A stretch of 64,000 bases of DNA, taken from positions 4,179,001-4,243,000 of the forward strand of contig NZ_CP014275.1 in NCBI RefSeq assembly GCF_001578105.1, read 5' to 3'. This document shows, piece by piece, positions 8,427-19,472 of this stretch. Both the position numbers and the translations under genes were made by a program. Position 1 is the stretch's first letter. Each line of letters begins with the position of its first letter. The notes under the pieces are model-generated. The model did not search any database. It saw nothing but the letters and a program-made list of their open reading frames with translations, and was not told the DNA's origin. Source of the stretch: Martelella sp. AD-3. GTDB taxonomy: Bacteria > Pseudomonadota > Alphaproteobacteria > Rhizobiales > Rhizobiaceae.

Positions 8427-8885
8427 ATGAGCCTGTTCAAACTTCCCCATAAATCCTGGGTCGTCGTCTGTGATGGAGCACGGGCGCTGTTCATGGAGAA
8501 TATCGGCGATGCCGAAAGCCTGAACCTGCGGGTGGCAGAGCGCTCAGCCCAGGAGGATGCGCCGTCGCGCGAGATCGGCACGGACAGGCCCGGCCGCTCG
8601 CATTCCTCGGTCGGCAACGGGCGCAGCGCGATGGAGGAAACCGACTGGCATGAACAGGCCGAGCAGGAATTTCTCAAACGCACGGCGGAGCGCCTCAACG
8701 CGCTCGTCTATGACAAGACGATCGAGGATTTTGTGCTGATCGCGCCTCCGCCCGCCATTGGCGCGTTGCGGCCTCATCTCACGCCCGAGACGACGGCGGC
8801 GATGCGCGAGGAAATCCAGAAGGAACTCGCCAATCAGTCGGTCGCCGATATCGAGAAGCACCTGACCAGGCTGAGAGCAGCCTGA
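8427..8885 (+). CDS. Host attachment family protein (Pfam Host_attach-like)
   Basis: 152 residues from the ATG at 8427, preceded by AAAGAGGAGG. The N-terminus WVVVCDGARALFMEN and the C-terminal half (FVLIAPPPAIGALRPHL, then a helix ending in the chain terminus) match the small family named after a protein needed for Agrobacterium attachment to plant cells; these are soluble, eRF1-like folds without known catalysis. The middle (residues 40-75) is rich in Ser, Gly, Arg and acidic residues and is probably flexible. It stands alone between the LysR gene and a DeoR operon. Confidence 0.78.
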   Translation: MSLFKLPHKSWVVVCDGARALFMENIGDAESLNLRVAERSAQEDAPSREIGTDRPGRSHSSVGNGRSAMEETDWHEQAEQEFLKRTAERLNALVYDKTIEDFVLIAPPPAIGALRPHLTPETTAAMREEIQKELANQSVADIEKHLTRLRAA

Positions 8886-9113
8886 GCCAGTGCGGCGGCG
8901 AATGCGGACCCGCCGGTCGCCCGCGCCCGCCGCCAGTTCCGTCAAATACCGTCGCAAGAGATGCGAAAACGCCAGCTCCGGCACGAAATGATTGATATCG
9001 ATCATCTTTTGATCGCATCAAAACAGTTTTCGACCAAAAGTACGCACAAAATCTTGCTTTTCTGATTCTTCTGGTTCATTTTCCGGGAATGGAATTCCGT
9101 ACGGGAGGACGGA

Positions 9114-9899
9114 ATGGCGGAGTTGCACCGGCACCAGAAAATACTGGCCCTGCTTGCTGAGCACCCCTTTCTCTCGGTCACCGAACTGACCGACGCGACG
9201 GGCGTGTCCGCGGCGACCGTCCGGCGCGACATCGACAAGCTTGAGAAGGCAGGTTTCGGCCAGCGCGTACATGGCGGCATCGCGGCCGAAAAGGGTCATC
9301 ACGCCCGCCGCGCCATCCCCCTTCCCTTCATGGAAAACCGCGACATCGCGGTCGAGCAGAAACGGGCGATTGCGGCCGCCGCCTCGACGCTCGTGCGCGA
9401 CGGCACGTCGATCATCATTCACGGCGGCTCGACCTGCTTTCACTTCGGCATGGCCATTGCCCGGCGCAATCTCAGGGTCTTCACCCATTCCATGCCGCTC
9501 GCCGCCTATCTCGCCGAATATGGCGAATGCCAGCTGACCATCGGCGGCGGCGGCCTGCACCGAGAGCCCGGCATCGTCTATGACCGGTTCGCTGACGAAC
9601 GCGCCTTCTATGCCTCGCAGTTCTTCGTCGGCGCGCTCGGCATTGAACGGCAAGGGCTGATGGAGACCAACCCGCTGCTGGTCCAGCTGACCCGCGACAT
9701 GGCAGCCTTCGCCAACGAGATCATCGTGCTCGTCGACAGCCGGAAGTTTGCCGAACGGACATCGACGCTGTCCCTGCCCTTTGCCCAGATCCGCAGGCTC
9801 GTGACCGATGACGGCCTCGCCGATGCCGATGCCCGCATGCTCGAGGAGGAGGGGGTGGACTATATCGTCGCCGCGCGAAAGGGAGAGACCGAAGCATGA
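9114..9899 (+). CDS. DeoR-family transcriptional regulator
   Basis: 261 residues with an N-terminal DeoR winged helix ([25 protein letters not shown], about residues 18-42) and a C-terminal DeoR effector domain ([27 protein letters not shown]) that normally senses a phosphorylated sugar. GGGAGGACGGA precedes the ATG. Its end overlaps the start of the ATPase gene by four bases, so it is the first gene of the sugar transporter operon and probably represses it. Unusually for a sugar operon, no kinase or sugar enzyme is in the same unit. Confidence 0.9.
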   Translation: MAELHRHQKILALLAEHPFLSVTELTDATGVSAATVRRDIDKLEKAGFGQRVHGGIAAEKGHHARRAIPLPFMENRDIAVEQKRAIAAAASTLVRDGTSIIIHGGSTCFHFGMAIARRNLRVFTHSMPLAAYLAEYGECQLTIGGGGLHREPGIVYDRFADERAFYASQFFVGALGIERQGLMETNPLLVQLTRDMAAFANEIIVLVDSRKFAERTSTLSLPFAQIRRLVTDDGLADADARMLEEEGVDYIVAARKGETEA

Positions 9900-11425
9900 A
9901 CGATACCGCACGCCCGGTTCTGGAAATGGCGGACATTTCAAAAACCTTCGGGACCGTCAGGGCGCTCGAGGATGTTGCGATCACCGCCCATGGCGGCGAG
10001 GTGCACGCGCTGATGGGCGAAAACGGCGCCGGCAAATCGACCCTGATGAAAATCCTCTCCGGCGCCTATACGCCGGACAGGGGCGGCACCATTCTGGTCG
10101 GCGGCAAGCCGGTGCCGGAGGGCAATCCCAAGGCGGCCAAGGCCATGGGCGTCGCCGTGATCTACCAGGAGCTCTCGCTCGCGCCCAACCTGACGGTCGC
10201 CGAAAACATCTTCCTCGGCAATGAGCGCGCGCGCTCCGGCATCGTCAACCGCGCGGAGATGCGTTCGCGCACCGCGCCGCTGCTGAAACGCCTCGGCGTC
10301 GATTTCTCGCCCTCGACGGTGGTCGGCAGTCTCTCGCTCGGCGAACGCCAGCTCGTCGAGATCGCCCGGGCCATGTCCACCAATGCCCGGATCATCGTCA
10401 TGGACGAGCCGACGACCTCGCTGTCGAGCCGCGAGACCGAGCGCCTGTTCGACGTGATCGCGGCGCTCAAGGCCGACGGCATCGCCATCATCTATATCTC
10501 GCACCGTATGGAGGAGGTCTACCGGCTCGCCGACCGCTGCTCGGTGCTGCGCGACGGCAAATATATCGGCACGCTCGACCGCGACGAACTGAGCGCCGAA
10601 CGGCTGATCTCGATGATGGTCGGGCGCGACCTCTCGACCTTCTACAAGAAGGCGCATGTCGAACGCGACGAAACCGCCGAAACCGTTCTCGAGGTGCGCA
10701 ATATGAGCGCCGGCCGCAAGGTGCGCGATTGCTCCTTTTCCGTCCGGCGCGGCGAGGTGCTGGGCGTCTCCGGCCTTGTCGGCTCGGGGCGCACCGAACT
10801 TGCCCGGCTGATCTACGGCGCCGACAGGGCGACATCGGGCACGGTGCTGCTCGAGGGACGGGAGGTGACCCCGCAAAGCCCGAGCGCCGCGCTTGACGCC
10901 GGCATCGTCTACCTGACGGAAGACCGAAAGCAGCTCGGCCTGTTCCTCGACATGACGATTGCCGACAACATCAACATTTGCGTCATGGGCGAGGATTCGG
11001 GACCCGCCGGAACGCGCAATTTCAAGGCGGCGCGCAAGCGGGCGCGCGCCGAGTTCGAGAAACTGTCGATCCGCGCGCCCTCGCCTTTCGTCAATGTCGG
11101 TTCGCTGTCGGGCGGCAACCAGCAGAAGGTGCTGCTCGGACGGCTGCTCGAAGTCAAACCGAAGGTGATCATTCTCGACGAGCCGACCCGCGGCGTCGAT
11201 GTCGGCGCGAAATCCGAAATCTACCGGCTGATCGATGAGCTGGCGCGCCAGGGTCTCGCCGTGGTGATGATCTCCAGCGAACTGCCGGAAATCATCAATG
11301 TCGCCGATCGGGTCATCGTCATGCGCGAGGGCGAGATTGCCGGCGAGGTCAAGTCGTCAGACGGGGCAGCGATCGAACAGGAAGCAATCATGCGGCTTTC
11401 CACGGGAACCGGGGCCGCGGCATGA
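9896..11425 (+). CDS. CUT2 sugar ABC transporter ATP-binding protein, tandem ATPase (RbsA-like)
   Basis: 509 residues with two ATPase halves. The first has Walker [10 protein letters not shown], signature [15 protein letters not shown] and Walker [13 protein letters not shown]. The second starts near residue 265 with GLVGSGRTE, signature [15 protein letters not shown] and Walker [13 protein letters not shown]. The degenerate second Walker A (SGRTE in place of GKST) is normal for RbsA/MglA proteins. It overlaps the deoR end by four bases and is followed by one permease and one binding protein, the standard ribose-class set. The transported monosaccharide cannot be read from the sequence. Confidence 0.93.
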   Translation: MNDTARPVLEMADISKTFGTVRALEDVAITAHGGEVHALMGENGAGKSTLMKILSGAYTPDRGGTILVGGKPVPEGNPKAAKAMGVAVIYQELSLAPNLTVAENIFLGNERARSGIVNRAEMRSRTAPLLKRLGVDFSPSTVVGSLSLGERQLVEIARAMSTNARIIVMDEPTTSLSSRETERLFDVIAALKADGIAIIYISHRMEEVYRLADRCSVLRDGKYIGTLDRDELSAERLISMMVGRDLSTFYKKAHVERDETAETVLEVRNMSAGRKVRDCSFSVRRGEVLGVSGLVGSGRTELARLIYGADRATSGTVLLEGREVTPQSPSAALDAGIVYLTEDRKQLGLFLDMTIADNINICVMGEDSGPAGTRNFKAARKRARAEFEKLSIRAPSPFVNVGSLSGGNQQKVLLGRLLEVKPKVIILDEPTRGVDVGAKSEIYRLIDELARQGLAVVMISSELPEIINVADRVIVMREGEIAGEVKSSDGAAIEQEAIMRLSTGTGAAA

Positions 11426-11458
11426 CACACGGCGCTAAGAGGCCGAAGGAGGACATCT

Positions 11459-12442
11459 ATGACTGAGGCGCAGAAGGGGGCGGCAAACGGCCGGTCCTAC
11501 CAGGTCGGCACGCTGATCAAGACGCTCGGCATGCTGCCGGTGCTGATCCTGCTGGCCATCGGATTCCAGCTTCTGACCGGCAAGTTTCTCGGGGTCAACA
11601 ATCTGTCGATCGTCATGCAGCAGGCCTCGATCAACATCGTACTGGCGGCCGGCATGACTTTTGTCATCCTGACCGGGGGCATCGACCTTTCGGTCGGCTC
11701 GATCCTTGCTGCGTCCGCCATGGCGGCGGTGATGTTCTCGCTCAACCCGGCGCTCGGCTGGATCGGCGTGCCGGCAGGGCTGGCGCTCGGCCTGGTCTTC
11801 GGCCTTGCCAACGGCGCGCTGGTCGCGTTCCTGCGATTGCCGCCCTTCATCGTCACGCTCGGGTCGCTGACGGCGGTGCGGGGCGTGGCGCGGCTGATGG
11901 GCAACGACACGACGGTTTTCAACGCCGAACTGCCATTCGCGGTGATCGGAAACGGCGCGATCCTGGGCGTGCCGATCCTCGCCATCATCGCCCTTCTGGT
12001 CATCCTGATTTCCTGGTTCGTGCTACGCCGCACGGTGCTCGGCACCTGGATCTACGCTGTCGGCGGCAACCAGGAGGCAGCCCGGCTGACGGGCATCAAG
12101 GTGCCGCTTGTGCTCCTGTTCGTCTACGGCGTCTCCGGCCTGATGGCCGGGCTTGGCGGCGTTATGTCGGCGGCCAGGCTTTATGCGGCCAACGGCCTGC
12201 AACTCGGACAATCCTATGAGCTCGACGCAATCGCCGCCGTCATTCTGGGCGGTACCAGTTTCGTTGGCGGCGTCGGCTCGATCTGGGGCACGCTGATCGG
12301 TGCGCTGATCATCGCTGTCCTCTCGAACGGCCTGATCCTGACGGGAACGTCGGACATCTGGCAGTTCATCATCAAGGGCCTTGTCATTATCGCTGCCGTC
12401 ACCCTCGACCGCTTCCGCGGCAAGGGTTCCGACAGGACGTAA
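11459..12442 (+). CDS. CUT2 sugar ABC transporter permease (RbsC-like)
   Basis: 327 residues, mostly hydrophobic, of the ribose/galactose permease family. The signature GGIDLSVGSI lies near residue 75, and the helix-rich remainder includes GGNQEAARLTGI and AVILGGTSFVGGVGSIWGT, both characteristic of RbsC. It lies 33 bases after the tandem ATPase and 47 bases before the binding-protein gene. It forms the homodimeric membrane channel of the importer. Confidence 0.92.
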   Translation: MTEAQKGAANGRSYQVGTLIKTLGMLPVLILLAIGFQLLTGKFLGVNNLSIVMQQASINIVLAAGMTFVILTGGIDLSVGSILAASAMAAVMFSLNPALGWIGVPAGLALGLVFGLANGALVAFLRLPPFIVTLGSLTAVRGVARLMGNDTTVFNAELPFAVIGNGAILGVPILAIIALLVILISWFVLRRTVLGTWIYAVGGNQEAARLTGIKVPLVLLFVYGVSGLMAGLGGVMSAARLYAANGLQLGQSYELDAIAAVILGGTSFVGGVGSIWGTLIGALIIAVLSNGLILTGTSDIWQFIIKGLVIIAAVTLDRFRGKGSDRT

Positions 12443-12489
12443 AGGCCCTTCATCAACGCATGAAACGCGAAAAGCGGAGGAGCAAACCC

Positions 12490-13440
12490 ATGCAGATTTC
12501 GAAGAAACTTCTTCTTGGCGCGGCAGCGGCCATCGCCATGATGGCGTCCGGCGCGCAGGCGCAGGACAAGGAACTGAACAGCATCGGCATTTCCGTCGGC
12601 CTGCTCGGCAACCCGTTCTTCGTCGCCACCATCAAGGGCATCGAGGACCGCGCCCGCGAGATCAACCCGGATGTCGAGATCACCTCGGTTTCCGCCGACT
12701 ACGACCTCAACAAGCAGGTGAGCCAGATCGACAACTTCATCGCCAAGGGCGTCGACATCATCATGCTGAACGCCGTGGACGACACGGCGATCGCGCCCGC
12801 CGTCAACCGCGCGAAGAACGCCGGCATCACGATCGCCGCCTTCGACGTTTCCGCGCCGGGCGCTGACGTGACCGTGATGACGGATAATATCGCCGCCGGC
12901 CAGAAGGCCTGCCAGTACATCGTCGACGCGCTTTCCGGCGAAGGCAATGTCGCCATCATCAAGGGCCCGTCCTCCTCCTCGCTCAATGACCGTTTCACCG
13001 GCTGCATGGAGGTGTTCGAGGCCAATGACGGCATCAATGTCGTCTCCAACGACCAGAACGGCCTGGCCGCGCGCGAAGGCGGCATGAATGTGATGCAGGG
13101 TCTGCTGACCCGTTTCTCCGATCTCGACGCGGTCTTCGGCGCCAATGACCCGATGGCGCTCGGCGCCCAGCTTGCCGCCAAGCAGCTCGGTCGCACCGAC
13201 ATCATCATCACCGGCGTTGACGGAGCGCCGGACACGGAGAAATCGCTGAAAGACCCGAATTCGCTGCTGAAGGCCTCCGCCTCCCAGGACCCCTACGTCA
13301 TGGCGGGCGAAGCGCTTGAGCTTGGCTACAAGTTCTATCAGGGCGAGGATATCGAGGAGACCACCGTCCTGCTCGAGCCGCAGCTGATCACGGCGGACAA
13401 TATCGACGAGTATCAGGGCTGGACGGCCGTCCGCGAGTAA
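12490..13440 (+). CDS. CUT2 sugar ABC transporter substrate-binding protein (RbsB-like)
   Basis: 316 residues from the ATG at 12490, chosen over an ATG ten codons upstream because GCGGAGGAG precedes it and a signal peptide (MQISKKLLLGAAAAIAMMAS...AQA) follows directly. The mature protein is a Peripla_BP_4 type I binding protein: SVGLLGNPFFVATIKG, ISQID-like SQIDNFIAKGVDIIMLN, GVDGAPDTEKSL. Last gene of the DeoR-controlled operon; a strong terminator follows 37 bases after the stop. A ribose/allose-like or polyol ligand is plausible but unproven. Confidence 0.92.
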   Translation: MQISKKLLLGAAAAIAMMASGAQAQDKELNSIGISVGLLGNPFFVATIKGIEDRAREINPDVEITSVSADYDLNKQVSQIDNFIAKGVDIIMLNAVDDTAIAPAVNRAKNAGITIAAFDVSAPGADVTVMTDNIAAGQKACQYIVDALSGEGNVAIIKGPSSSSLNDRFTGCMEVFEANDGINVVSNDQNGLAAREGGMNVMQGLLTRFSDLDAVFGANDPMALGAQLAAKQLGRTDIIITGVDGAPDTEKSLKDPNSLLKASASQDPYVMAGEALELGYKFYQGEDIEETTVLLEPQLITADNIDEYQGWTAVRE

Positions 13441-13477
13441 GCCCGGACCCGCCCCGCACCCGCATTGAGGCCTGTGA

Positions 13478-13506
13478 GGCGCGGCGGCTATTCCGTCGCG
13501 CCTTTT
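13478..13506 (+). terminator. Rho-independent terminator of the CUT2 operon
   Basis: A ten-pair stem GGCGCGGCGG / CCGTCGCGCC (one G-T pair) with a five-base CTATT loop, followed at once by TTTTC. It stands 37 bases after the binding-protein stop. Confidence 0.85.
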
Positions 13507-13639
13507 CGTGTCTGAGTCTCTCCTTCTTGATGCGCGTCAAGGTGGCGATTTCTTCTTTCCGCACACTGGACTTGAGCCGGTTTGCCGGTAAGCTCGCCGC
13601 AGGCGGGAGCCGGCGGCAATCGCCGCTGCGGGAGAGGCC

Positions 13640-14383
13640 ATGCAGGACCAGCAAACAGCCAAGACCGACGACAATCGCCGCAAGCCGATTTTTTCCGCGC
13701 GCGGCATATCGAAGGTCTATACGAGCGGCGAGGTCGAGGTGAAGGCGCTGGCCGGCGTCGATCTCGACCTCTTCGACGGCGAGATGGTGGTGCTGCTCGG
13801 CCCCTCGGGCAGCGGCAAGTCGACGCTTTTGAACATTGTCGGCGGGCTCGACCGGGCGAGCTCGGGTACGGTCCGGTTTCGCGACGAGATCATTTCCGAT
13901 TATCCCGAATGGAAGCTGACGCGCTATCGCCGCGCCCATGTCGGCTTCGTCTTCCAGTTCTACAATCTGATTCCGAGCCTGACGGCGCGCGAGAATGTGG
14001 CGCTGGTGGCGGCGATCTCGAAAAACCCGATGCCGCCCGAAGAGGCGCTGGAAATGGTCGGGCTGAAACATCGGCTGGATCATTTTCCGGCCCAGATGTC
14101 CGGCGGCGAGCAGCAGCGGGTCGCCATTGCCCGTGCCATTGCCAAGCGGCCGGAGGTTCTCTTCTGCGACGAGCCGACCGGCGCGCTCGATTCGAAGACC
14201 GGCATTCTCGTGCTCGAGGTGCTCTGCCGCATCAATGAGGAGCTTGGCGCCACGGTCGCCATCATCACCCACAATGCCGATATCCGCAGGATCGCCCATC
14301 GTGTCATCACCTTCCGCGACGGGCGGATCGAGGGCACCGAGGTCAACGAGGAGCGCCTGAACCCGGCGGACATAAAATGGTAG
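13640..14383 (+). CDS. ABC exporter ATP-binding protein (MacB/LolD-like)
   Basis: 247 residues. Walker A is GPSGSGKST, the signature is [16 protein letters not shown], Walker B is [12 protein letters not shown] and the H-loop is ITHNADIR. The sequence [21 protein letters not shown] after the Q-loop is typical of the LolD/MacB branch, which couples to FtsX-like permeases instead of importers. GGAGAGG precedes the ATG. It overlaps the permease start by seven bases. Together with the FtsX permease and the HlyD adaptor it forms a three-gene export unit; drug, lipid or peptide export are all possible. Confidence 0.92.
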   Translation: MQDQQTAKTDDNRRKPIFSARGISKVYTSGEVEVKALAGVDLDLFDGEMVVLLGPSGSGKSTLLNIVGGLDRASSGTVRFRDEIISDYPEWKLTRYRRAHVGFVFQFYNLIPSLTARENVALVAAISKNPMPPEEALEMVGLKHRLDHFPAQMSGGEQQRVAIARAIAKRPEVLFCDEPTGALDSKTGILVLEVLCRINEELGATVAIITHNADIRRIAHRVITFRDGRIEGTEVNEERLNPADIKW

Positions 14384-16740
14384 CGATCCTCGACCGCAAG
14401 CTTCTGCGCGACGTGCGCCGCCTCTGGGCGCAGCTTCTGGCGGTTGCGCTGGTGCTGGCCTGCGGCGTGGCTGTGCTGATCATGGCCGTCGGCGTCTACC
14501 GCTCGCTGATCGAGACGCGCGACACGTTTTATGACCGCTATCGCTTCGCCGACGTCTTTGCCACGGTGACCCGCGCGCCCGACCGGCTGGCCGAGGAGAT
14601 ACGGGCGATCGACGGGGTGTTGCGCGCCGATTTCCGCGTGGTCAAGCCCGCCATTCTCGACATTACCGGCATGCAGGCCCCGGCCGCCGCCACCGTGGTC
14701 TCGACGCCCGACAGCGGCGAGCCACTCTTAAACCGCGTCTATATCCGCGCCGGGCGCCTGCCCGACCCGAACCGCGTCGGCGAGGTGGCGGTTTCGGAGA
14801 ATTTCGCCAAGGCGCACGGCTTTGCGCCCGGAGACCGTTTCGAGGCGCTGATGGACGGAAAGAAGCGCCGTCTCACCATCACCGCCATCGTTCTCTCGCC
14901 CGAATATGTCTACGCCATCGGCCCGGGCGACATGGTGCCGGACAATGCCCGCTACGGCATCCTCTATATGCCGGAAACCGTGCTTGACGGCATATTCGAC
15001 ATGGACGGCGCGTTCAACGAGGTGGCGCTGCAACTCGGGCGCAACGCCAATGAAGAGGCGGTGATCGAACGCCTCGACGGCCTGCTCTCCCCCTATGGCG
15101 GGATCGGCGCCTATGGCCGCGACCGGCAGATATCGAACGCCTTCGTGGACAGCGAACTGACGCAGCTGAAGGCGATGGCGGGGGTTTTGCCGCCAATCTT
15201 CCTCGGGGTTGCCGCCTTCCTCGTCAACATGGTGCTGTCGCGGATGATCGCGCTCGAGCGCGAACAGATCGGCCTGTTGAAGGCGCTCGGTTTTTCAAGC
15301 CCGGCCATCGCCGCGCACTATATCAAGCTGACGCTGGTGATCGTGATCATCGGCACGGCGATCGGCTTTGCGCTCGGGAGCTGGTGGGGCGTGGCGATGA
15401 CCAGGCTATACGTGCGCTTCTACACCTTCCCCTTCCTGGTGTTCGACTGGAGCCCGGACGTCTATCTCCTGGCGGGAGGCGTGGCCGCCGCAGCCGCTTT
15501 GGTCGGCGCGGCAAGGGTGATCTATCGCGCGGCGAGCCTGCCGGCCGCCGTTGCGATGCGCCCGCCCGAACCGGTGCGCTACCGGCAGCTTTCGCTCGGA
15601 TTCCGGCTGCCGCGCCTGCTCTCCGAACTGACGATCATGGCGCTGCGCAATATCACGCGGTTTCCGGTGCGCGCGGCAATGACCGTGGTCGGCATCGCCA
15701 TGCCGGTGGCGCTTCTGACGGTCGGCATGTCCACCTCCAATTCCATGGATGCGATGATCCGGGCGATCTTCTTCGACACGCAGCGCCAGGACGCAACCGT
15801 CAGCTTCACCGATGCGCTGACGCCCGAGGCGCTCATTGCGCTCCGCCGCCTGCCCGGCGTGATGCGCGCGGAAGGGTTTCGGTCCGAACCGGTGATCCTG
15901 CGCAACGGCTACCTCGAAAAGCATCTGTCGATCAACAGCGCTGCAAGTTCCGACGATCTCTCCCGTGTGGTGGATCCGGATGCCGTGCAGCTTTCCATTC
16001 CGCCAGACGGGCTGATGATCAGCGAACGGGTGGCCGAAACGCTCGGCCTTTCCACCGGCGACATGGCCGAGGTCGAGCTCGTGACGCGAAACCATCGTCT
16101 CGTCGACGTGCCGGTCACCTCGGTCGTACAGAGTTTTCTGGGTCTGGCCGTCTTCATGGACGACGCGGCGCTCGACCATCTGGTCGGCGACGGTCGCCGG
16201 ATTTCAGGCGCCAATATCGCCGTCGACGAGACCCGGCTTGCCGCCTTCTACGGCGCGGTCAAGGACACGCCGAAGATTGCAGGCGTGGCGCTCAACCGGC
16301 TGTCGCTGGAAAACTTCCGCAAGACGATGCGGGAAAACATCGACATCATGTCGACCATCTATATCGCGCTTGCGGCCGTCATCACCTTCGGCGTCGTCTA
16401 TAATTCCGCGCGCATCCTGCTGTCCGAGCGCGGACGCGAGCTGGCGAGCCTCAGGGTGCTCGGTTTCTCCCGCGCGGAAGTCTCGCAGGTGCTGCTGGTG
16501 GAAATCGCGGCACTGATCACGCTCGCCCAGCCGATCGGCTGGTATCTTGGCTATTTCTTCGCCAAGCTGGTGATTTCAGGGTTTTCGAGCGACCTGTTCA
16601 CCATTCCGTTCGTCGTCGATCTCGACAGCTATGCGCGCGCGTCGCTGGTGGTCGTGATCGCCGGCCTTTTGTCCGCGCTGATCGTACGTCGGCGGATCGA
16701 CCGGTTCGATCTCGTCGAAGTGCTGAAAACGAGGGAGTAG
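14377..16740 (+). CDS. FtsX-like ABC permease, double-domain
   Basis: 787 residues. A transmembrane helix at about 17-40 is followed by a periplasmic MacB_PCD-type region (about 45-260), three helices of the first FtsX domain (about 265-390), a second long periplasmic part (about 430-650) and three C-terminal helices (about 665-775). The second domain carries [25 protein letters not shown], the family's hallmark cytoplasmic loop; the first has [16 protein letters not shown]. The duplicated layout means one chain can act as both halves. It is translationally coupled to the ATPase and lies five bases before the adaptor gene. Confidence 0.9.
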   Translation: MVAILDRKLLRDVRRLWAQLLAVALVLACGVAVLIMAVGVYRSLIETRDTFYDRYRFADVFATVTRAPDRLAEEIRAIDGVLRADFRVVKPAILDITGMQAPAAATVVSTPDSGEPLLNRVYIRAGRLPDPNRVGEVAVSENFAKAHGFAPGDRFEALMDGKKRRLTITAIVLSPEYVYAIGPGDMVPDNARYGILYMPETVLDGIFDMDGAFNEVALQLGRNANEEAVIERLDGLLSPYGGIGAYGRDRQISNAFVDSELTQLKAMAGVLPPIFLGVAAFLVNMVLSRMIALEREQIGLLKALGFSSPAIAAHYIKLTLVIVIIGTAIGFALGSWWGVAMTRLYVRFYTFPFLVFDWSPDVYLLAGGVAAAAALVGAARVIYRAASLPAAVAMRPPEPVRYRQLSLGFRLPRLLSELTIMALRNITRFPVRAAMTVVGIAMPVALLTVGMSTSNSMDAMIRAIFFDTQRQDATVSFTDALTPEALIALRRLPGVMRAEGFRSEPVILRNGYLEKHLSINSAASSDDLSRVVDPDAVQLSIPPDGLMISERVAETLGLSTGDMAEVELVTRNHRLVDVPVTSVVQSFLGLAVFMDDAALDHLVGDGRRISGANIAVDETRLAAFYGAVKDTPKIAGVALNRLSLENFRKTMRENIDIMSTIYIALAAVITFGVVYNSARILLSERGRELASLRVLGFSRAEVSQVLLVEIAALITLAQPIGWYLGYFFAKLVISGFSSDLFTIPFVVDLDSYARASLVVVIAGLLSALIVRRRIDRFDLVEVLKTRE

Positions 16741-16744
16741 GCAT

Positions 16745-17950
16745 ATGGGAAAATGGATCAGGAGAGGGCTTCTTGCGGTCGTGGCGCTCGCCGTGATCGG
16801 CGGGTTCTATCTTGCCATGCGCGAGAAGCCGGTGGCCGTCGACGTGGCGAGGATTGCGTCCGGGCCAATGGAGGTCACCATCCTGCAGGAGGGCAAGACG
16901 CGGGTGAAGGAGATCTACACCATCCACACGCCGATTGCCGGGCAGATGCTGCGCACCCGCTTTGACGAGGGCGATGCGGTGGAGGCGGGTAAAAGCGTGG
17001 TTGCCCGAATCCTGCCCTCGCAATCCGCCCTTCTCGATCCGCGCACCCGCGATGAGTTGCGCGCCGCCCTCGATGCCGCGAAAGTGGCGGTCGCCATCGC
17101 CGAGGCCGAACGGGTGAAGGCGTCGGCCAATCTCGAGCAGGCCGACGACCAGCTCCGGCGCTATCGCAATCTCAGCCAGCGCGACACGATTTCCGCGATG
17201 GAACTGCAGCAGGCCGTCACCGCCGTGGACGTGGCGAAGGCCCAGCTCAATGCGGCGGAAGCCACGGTATCCCTGCGCCAGGCGGAGATGAAGGCGGCAG
17301 AAGCACGGCTATCCGAGCCGCGCGCGGCGCTTCTGGCAGACGAGGAGGACTGCTGCATCGACCTGACCGCCCCCGCCGACGGCGTCATCCTCGATATCTA
17401 TGCCCGCAGCGCCCAGCCGGTGGCGATCGGCGCCAAGATCGCCGATATCGGCGACCCGCGCAATCTGGAAGCCGTGGTCGATCTTCTGTCGACGGACGCT
17501 GTTCACATCCATGCCGGCACGAAGGCCGAGATCGTCGACTGGGGCGGAGAGCCGGTTGCGGCAACCGTCCGGCGCGTCGAGCCCGCAGCCTATGAAAAGG
17601 TCTCCGCGCTCGGCATTTCCGAGCAGCGGGTCGACGCGATCCTCGATTTCGACACCGTGCCCGAAGGCCTCGGCAATGCCTTCCGCATCTATGCCCGGCT
17701 GGTGATCTGGAAGGCCGACAATGTTACGCAGGTGCCGATCGCCGCGCTGTTCCGCTCCGGCAATGACTGGCAGGTCTTCAGGGTCGATGGCGACAGGGCC
17801 GCGATCACCACGGTCGAGATCGGCCGGATGAACGACGAGGCAGCCGAAGTGACCGACGGGCTTGCCGCCGGCGATCAGGTGGTGCTGCATCCCAGCGACA
17901 CTTTGTCGGACGGTTCGCCGGTGACGCTGAGGCGCCTGGAAGCGCCGTGA
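16745..17950 (+). CDS. HlyD/MacA-type periplasmic adaptor of the ABC export system
   Basis: 401 residues with an N-terminal membrane anchor (about residues 6-25), a first barrel-sandwich half (EGKTRVKEIYTIHTPIAGQM), a coiled-coil hairpin (about 100-200, rich in Ala, Glu and Arg) and the second half (TAPADGVILDIYARSAQPVAIGAKI). Such adaptors link an inner-membrane exporter to an outer-membrane channel. It starts five bases after the permease stop, behind a GAGGGAGTAGG ribosome site. No TolC-like gene is nearby, so an outer-membrane partner would be encoded elsewhere. Confidence 0.9.
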   Translation: MGKWIRRGLLAVVALAVIGGFYLAMREKPVAVDVARIASGPMEVTILQEGKTRVKEIYTIHTPIAGQMLRTRFDEGDAVEAGKSVVARILPSQSALLDPRTRDELRAALDAAKVAVAIAEAERVKASANLEQADDQLRRYRNLSQRDTISAMELQQAVTAVDVAKAQLNAAEATVSLRQAEMKAAEARLSEPRAALLADEEDCCIDLTAPADGVILDIYARSAQPVAIGAKIADIGDPRNLEAVVDLLSTDAVHIHAGTKAEIVDWGGEPVAATVRRVEPAAYEKVSALGISEQRVDAILDFDTVPEGLGNAFRIYARLVIWKADNVTQVPIAALFRSGNDWQVFRVDGDRAAITTVEIGRMNDEAAEVTDGLAAGDQVVLHPSDTLSDGSPVTLRRLEAP

Positions 17951-18068
17951 TGCCGCACCTGCATTGACCCGGCGCATTGCCTGGCCTCTCCGCCTTGATC
18001 CCACTGCCATTTCGGCCTAATACTTTTCTTTATCGAATTCCGATCTTGATGGATTATGAATTTCTGAA

Positions 18069-18998
18069 GTGTTGACGACCTTTGACATGGATGCGCTGCG
18101 CACCGTCGTGGTGGGAACGGACCTCGGCAGCTTTGCTCGGGCGGCGGTGCAGCTCGGCCGCTCGCAATCGGCCGTGAGCATGCATTTGAAGAAGCTGGAG
18201 CAACAGACCGGCACCGTGCTTTTCCGGCGCAGCGGCCGCGGTCTCGTGCCGACTGAGGCGGGAGACGCCTTCATCGCCTATGCGCGCAGGATCATCGCCC
18301 TGAATGACGAGGCCGCACTTTCGATGGGCGTTGCCGCGACGACGGCCTCCGTCCGCCTCGGCGTGCCGCAGGATTTCTTCGATGACGTGATGCCCGCGAC
18401 GCTGAGCGCCTTCTCGAACGAATACGACGCCGTGCATGTCGATATCCGCGCGGGCGAAAACCACAGCCTTGCCGAGGACGTGCGCACCGGTCGCCTTGAC
18501 GCCGCAATCGCCTTCTTCGGCGCCGGCAGCCCGGGCGAAGGCGAGACGCTGTGCCGCCTGCCGATGCGCTGGCTGTCGACCGCCGATACGCTGGCGACGC
18601 TGCGGAGCGATCCGGTCCCGCTGGTGCTTTTCAACCATCCCTGCCTGTTCCGGCAGGCAGCGCTTGCCGCACTGGACAAAAGCCGGATGCGCTGGCGCCC
18701 CGCCCTGACGACGCCGAGCCTTCCGGCCGTATGGTCGGCGCTGCGGTCGGGTCTCGGCATTGCGGTGCGCACCGACCATGCCAGGCCGGAGGATATCGTC
18801 AGTGCCGGGAGGGAATGCGGCCTCCCGGAACTGCCGGCAATCGAACTGCGCCTGCTGCGCAGGCCGGATATTGCGCCCGTCGCCGACCGGTTGGCTGAGA
18901 TCCTGCGGCAGGAAACGCTGGGGAGGGTGACGGCCGGCAGCGGCAGGCAACAGCCCGATGCGTTGTGCGCGGCGCCTGCGCACGCGAGGCAAGCATGA
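18069..18998 (+). CDS. LysR-family transcriptional regulator
   Basis: 309 residues if read from the GTG at 18069; an ATG at 18087 (MDALRTVVV) is a reasonable alternative, and neither has a strong ribosome site. The HTH lies in SFARAAVQLGRSQSAVSMHLKKLEQQTG, followed by LFRRSGRGLVPTEAGD, and the effector domain covers about 95-290. Its stop overlaps the NUDIX gene start (ATGA), so the two are probably co-transcribed. The target genes are unknown; the promoter side faces the export operon end rather than a divergent enzyme gene. Confidence 0.88.
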   Translation: MLTTFDMDALRTVVVGTDLGSFARAAVQLGRSQSAVSMHLKKLEQQTGTVLFRRSGRGLVPTEAGDAFIAYARRIIALNDEAALSMGVAATTASVRLGVPQDFFDDVMPATLSAFSNEYDAVHVDIRAGENHSLAEDVRTGRLDAAIAFFGAGSPGEGETLCRLPMRWLSTADTLATLRSDPVPLVLFNHPCLFRQAALAALDKSRMRWRPALTTPSLPAVWSALRSGLGIAVRTDHARPEDIVSAGRECGLPELPAIELRLLRRPDIAPVADRLAEILRQETLGRVTAGSGRQQPDALCAAPAHARQA

Positions 18999-19444
18999 CC
19001 ACGGAGCGCTTTCCCGATCGTCCGATCGCCGCGACCATTGCCGTTGTCATCCGCGCCGGCAGGGTTTTGCTGGTGCGCCGGGCCAATCCGCCCGATGCCG
19101 GGCGCTGGGGCTTTCCCGGCGGCAAGATCGAACGCGGCGAAACGCTGCATCAGGCGGCCCTGCGGGAGTTGAAGGAGGAAACCGGCGTGAATGCAACGGC
19201 GCTCCGCACCTTCACCGCCGTCGATGCCTTCGACTATGCGGGGGACGGCCGCCTGCGCCGCCAGTTTGTCCTGATCGCGGTGCTGTGTCGGTGGCTTGGA
19301 GGCGAGCCGGTTGCCGGCGACGACGCGCTCGAGGCCCGCTGGATCGACCTTGAAACGCTTGCCGGCGCCAACCTGGCGCTCAGCATGGACGTCGCCGGCG
19401 TAGCGGCGCAGGCGGCCGAAATCCTGGCTGAAGCGCAATCGTGA
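18995..19444 (+). CDS. NUDIX hydrolase (MutT-like)
   Basis: 149 residues from the ATG at 18995. The full NUDIX box is present as GGKIERGETLHQAALRELKEETGV (about residues 45-68, pattern Gx5Ex7REUxEExGU), in a chain of the usual MutT-type length. These enzymes cleave nucleoside-diphosphate-X compounds with Mg2+. The precise substrate (8-oxo-dGTP, ADP-ribose, NADH or other) cannot be assigned. It converges on thiE with 28 bases between the stops. Confidence 0.9.
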   Translation: MTTERFPDRPIAATIAVVIRAGRVLLVRRANPPDAGRWGFPGGKIERGETLHQAALRELKEETGVNATALRTFTAVDAFDYAGDGRLRRQFVLIAVLCRWLGGEPVAGDDALEARWIDLETLAGANLALSMDVAGVAAQAAEILAEAQS

Positions 19445-19472
19445 AGGCCGGGCACGGCCCGGTGCACATCGT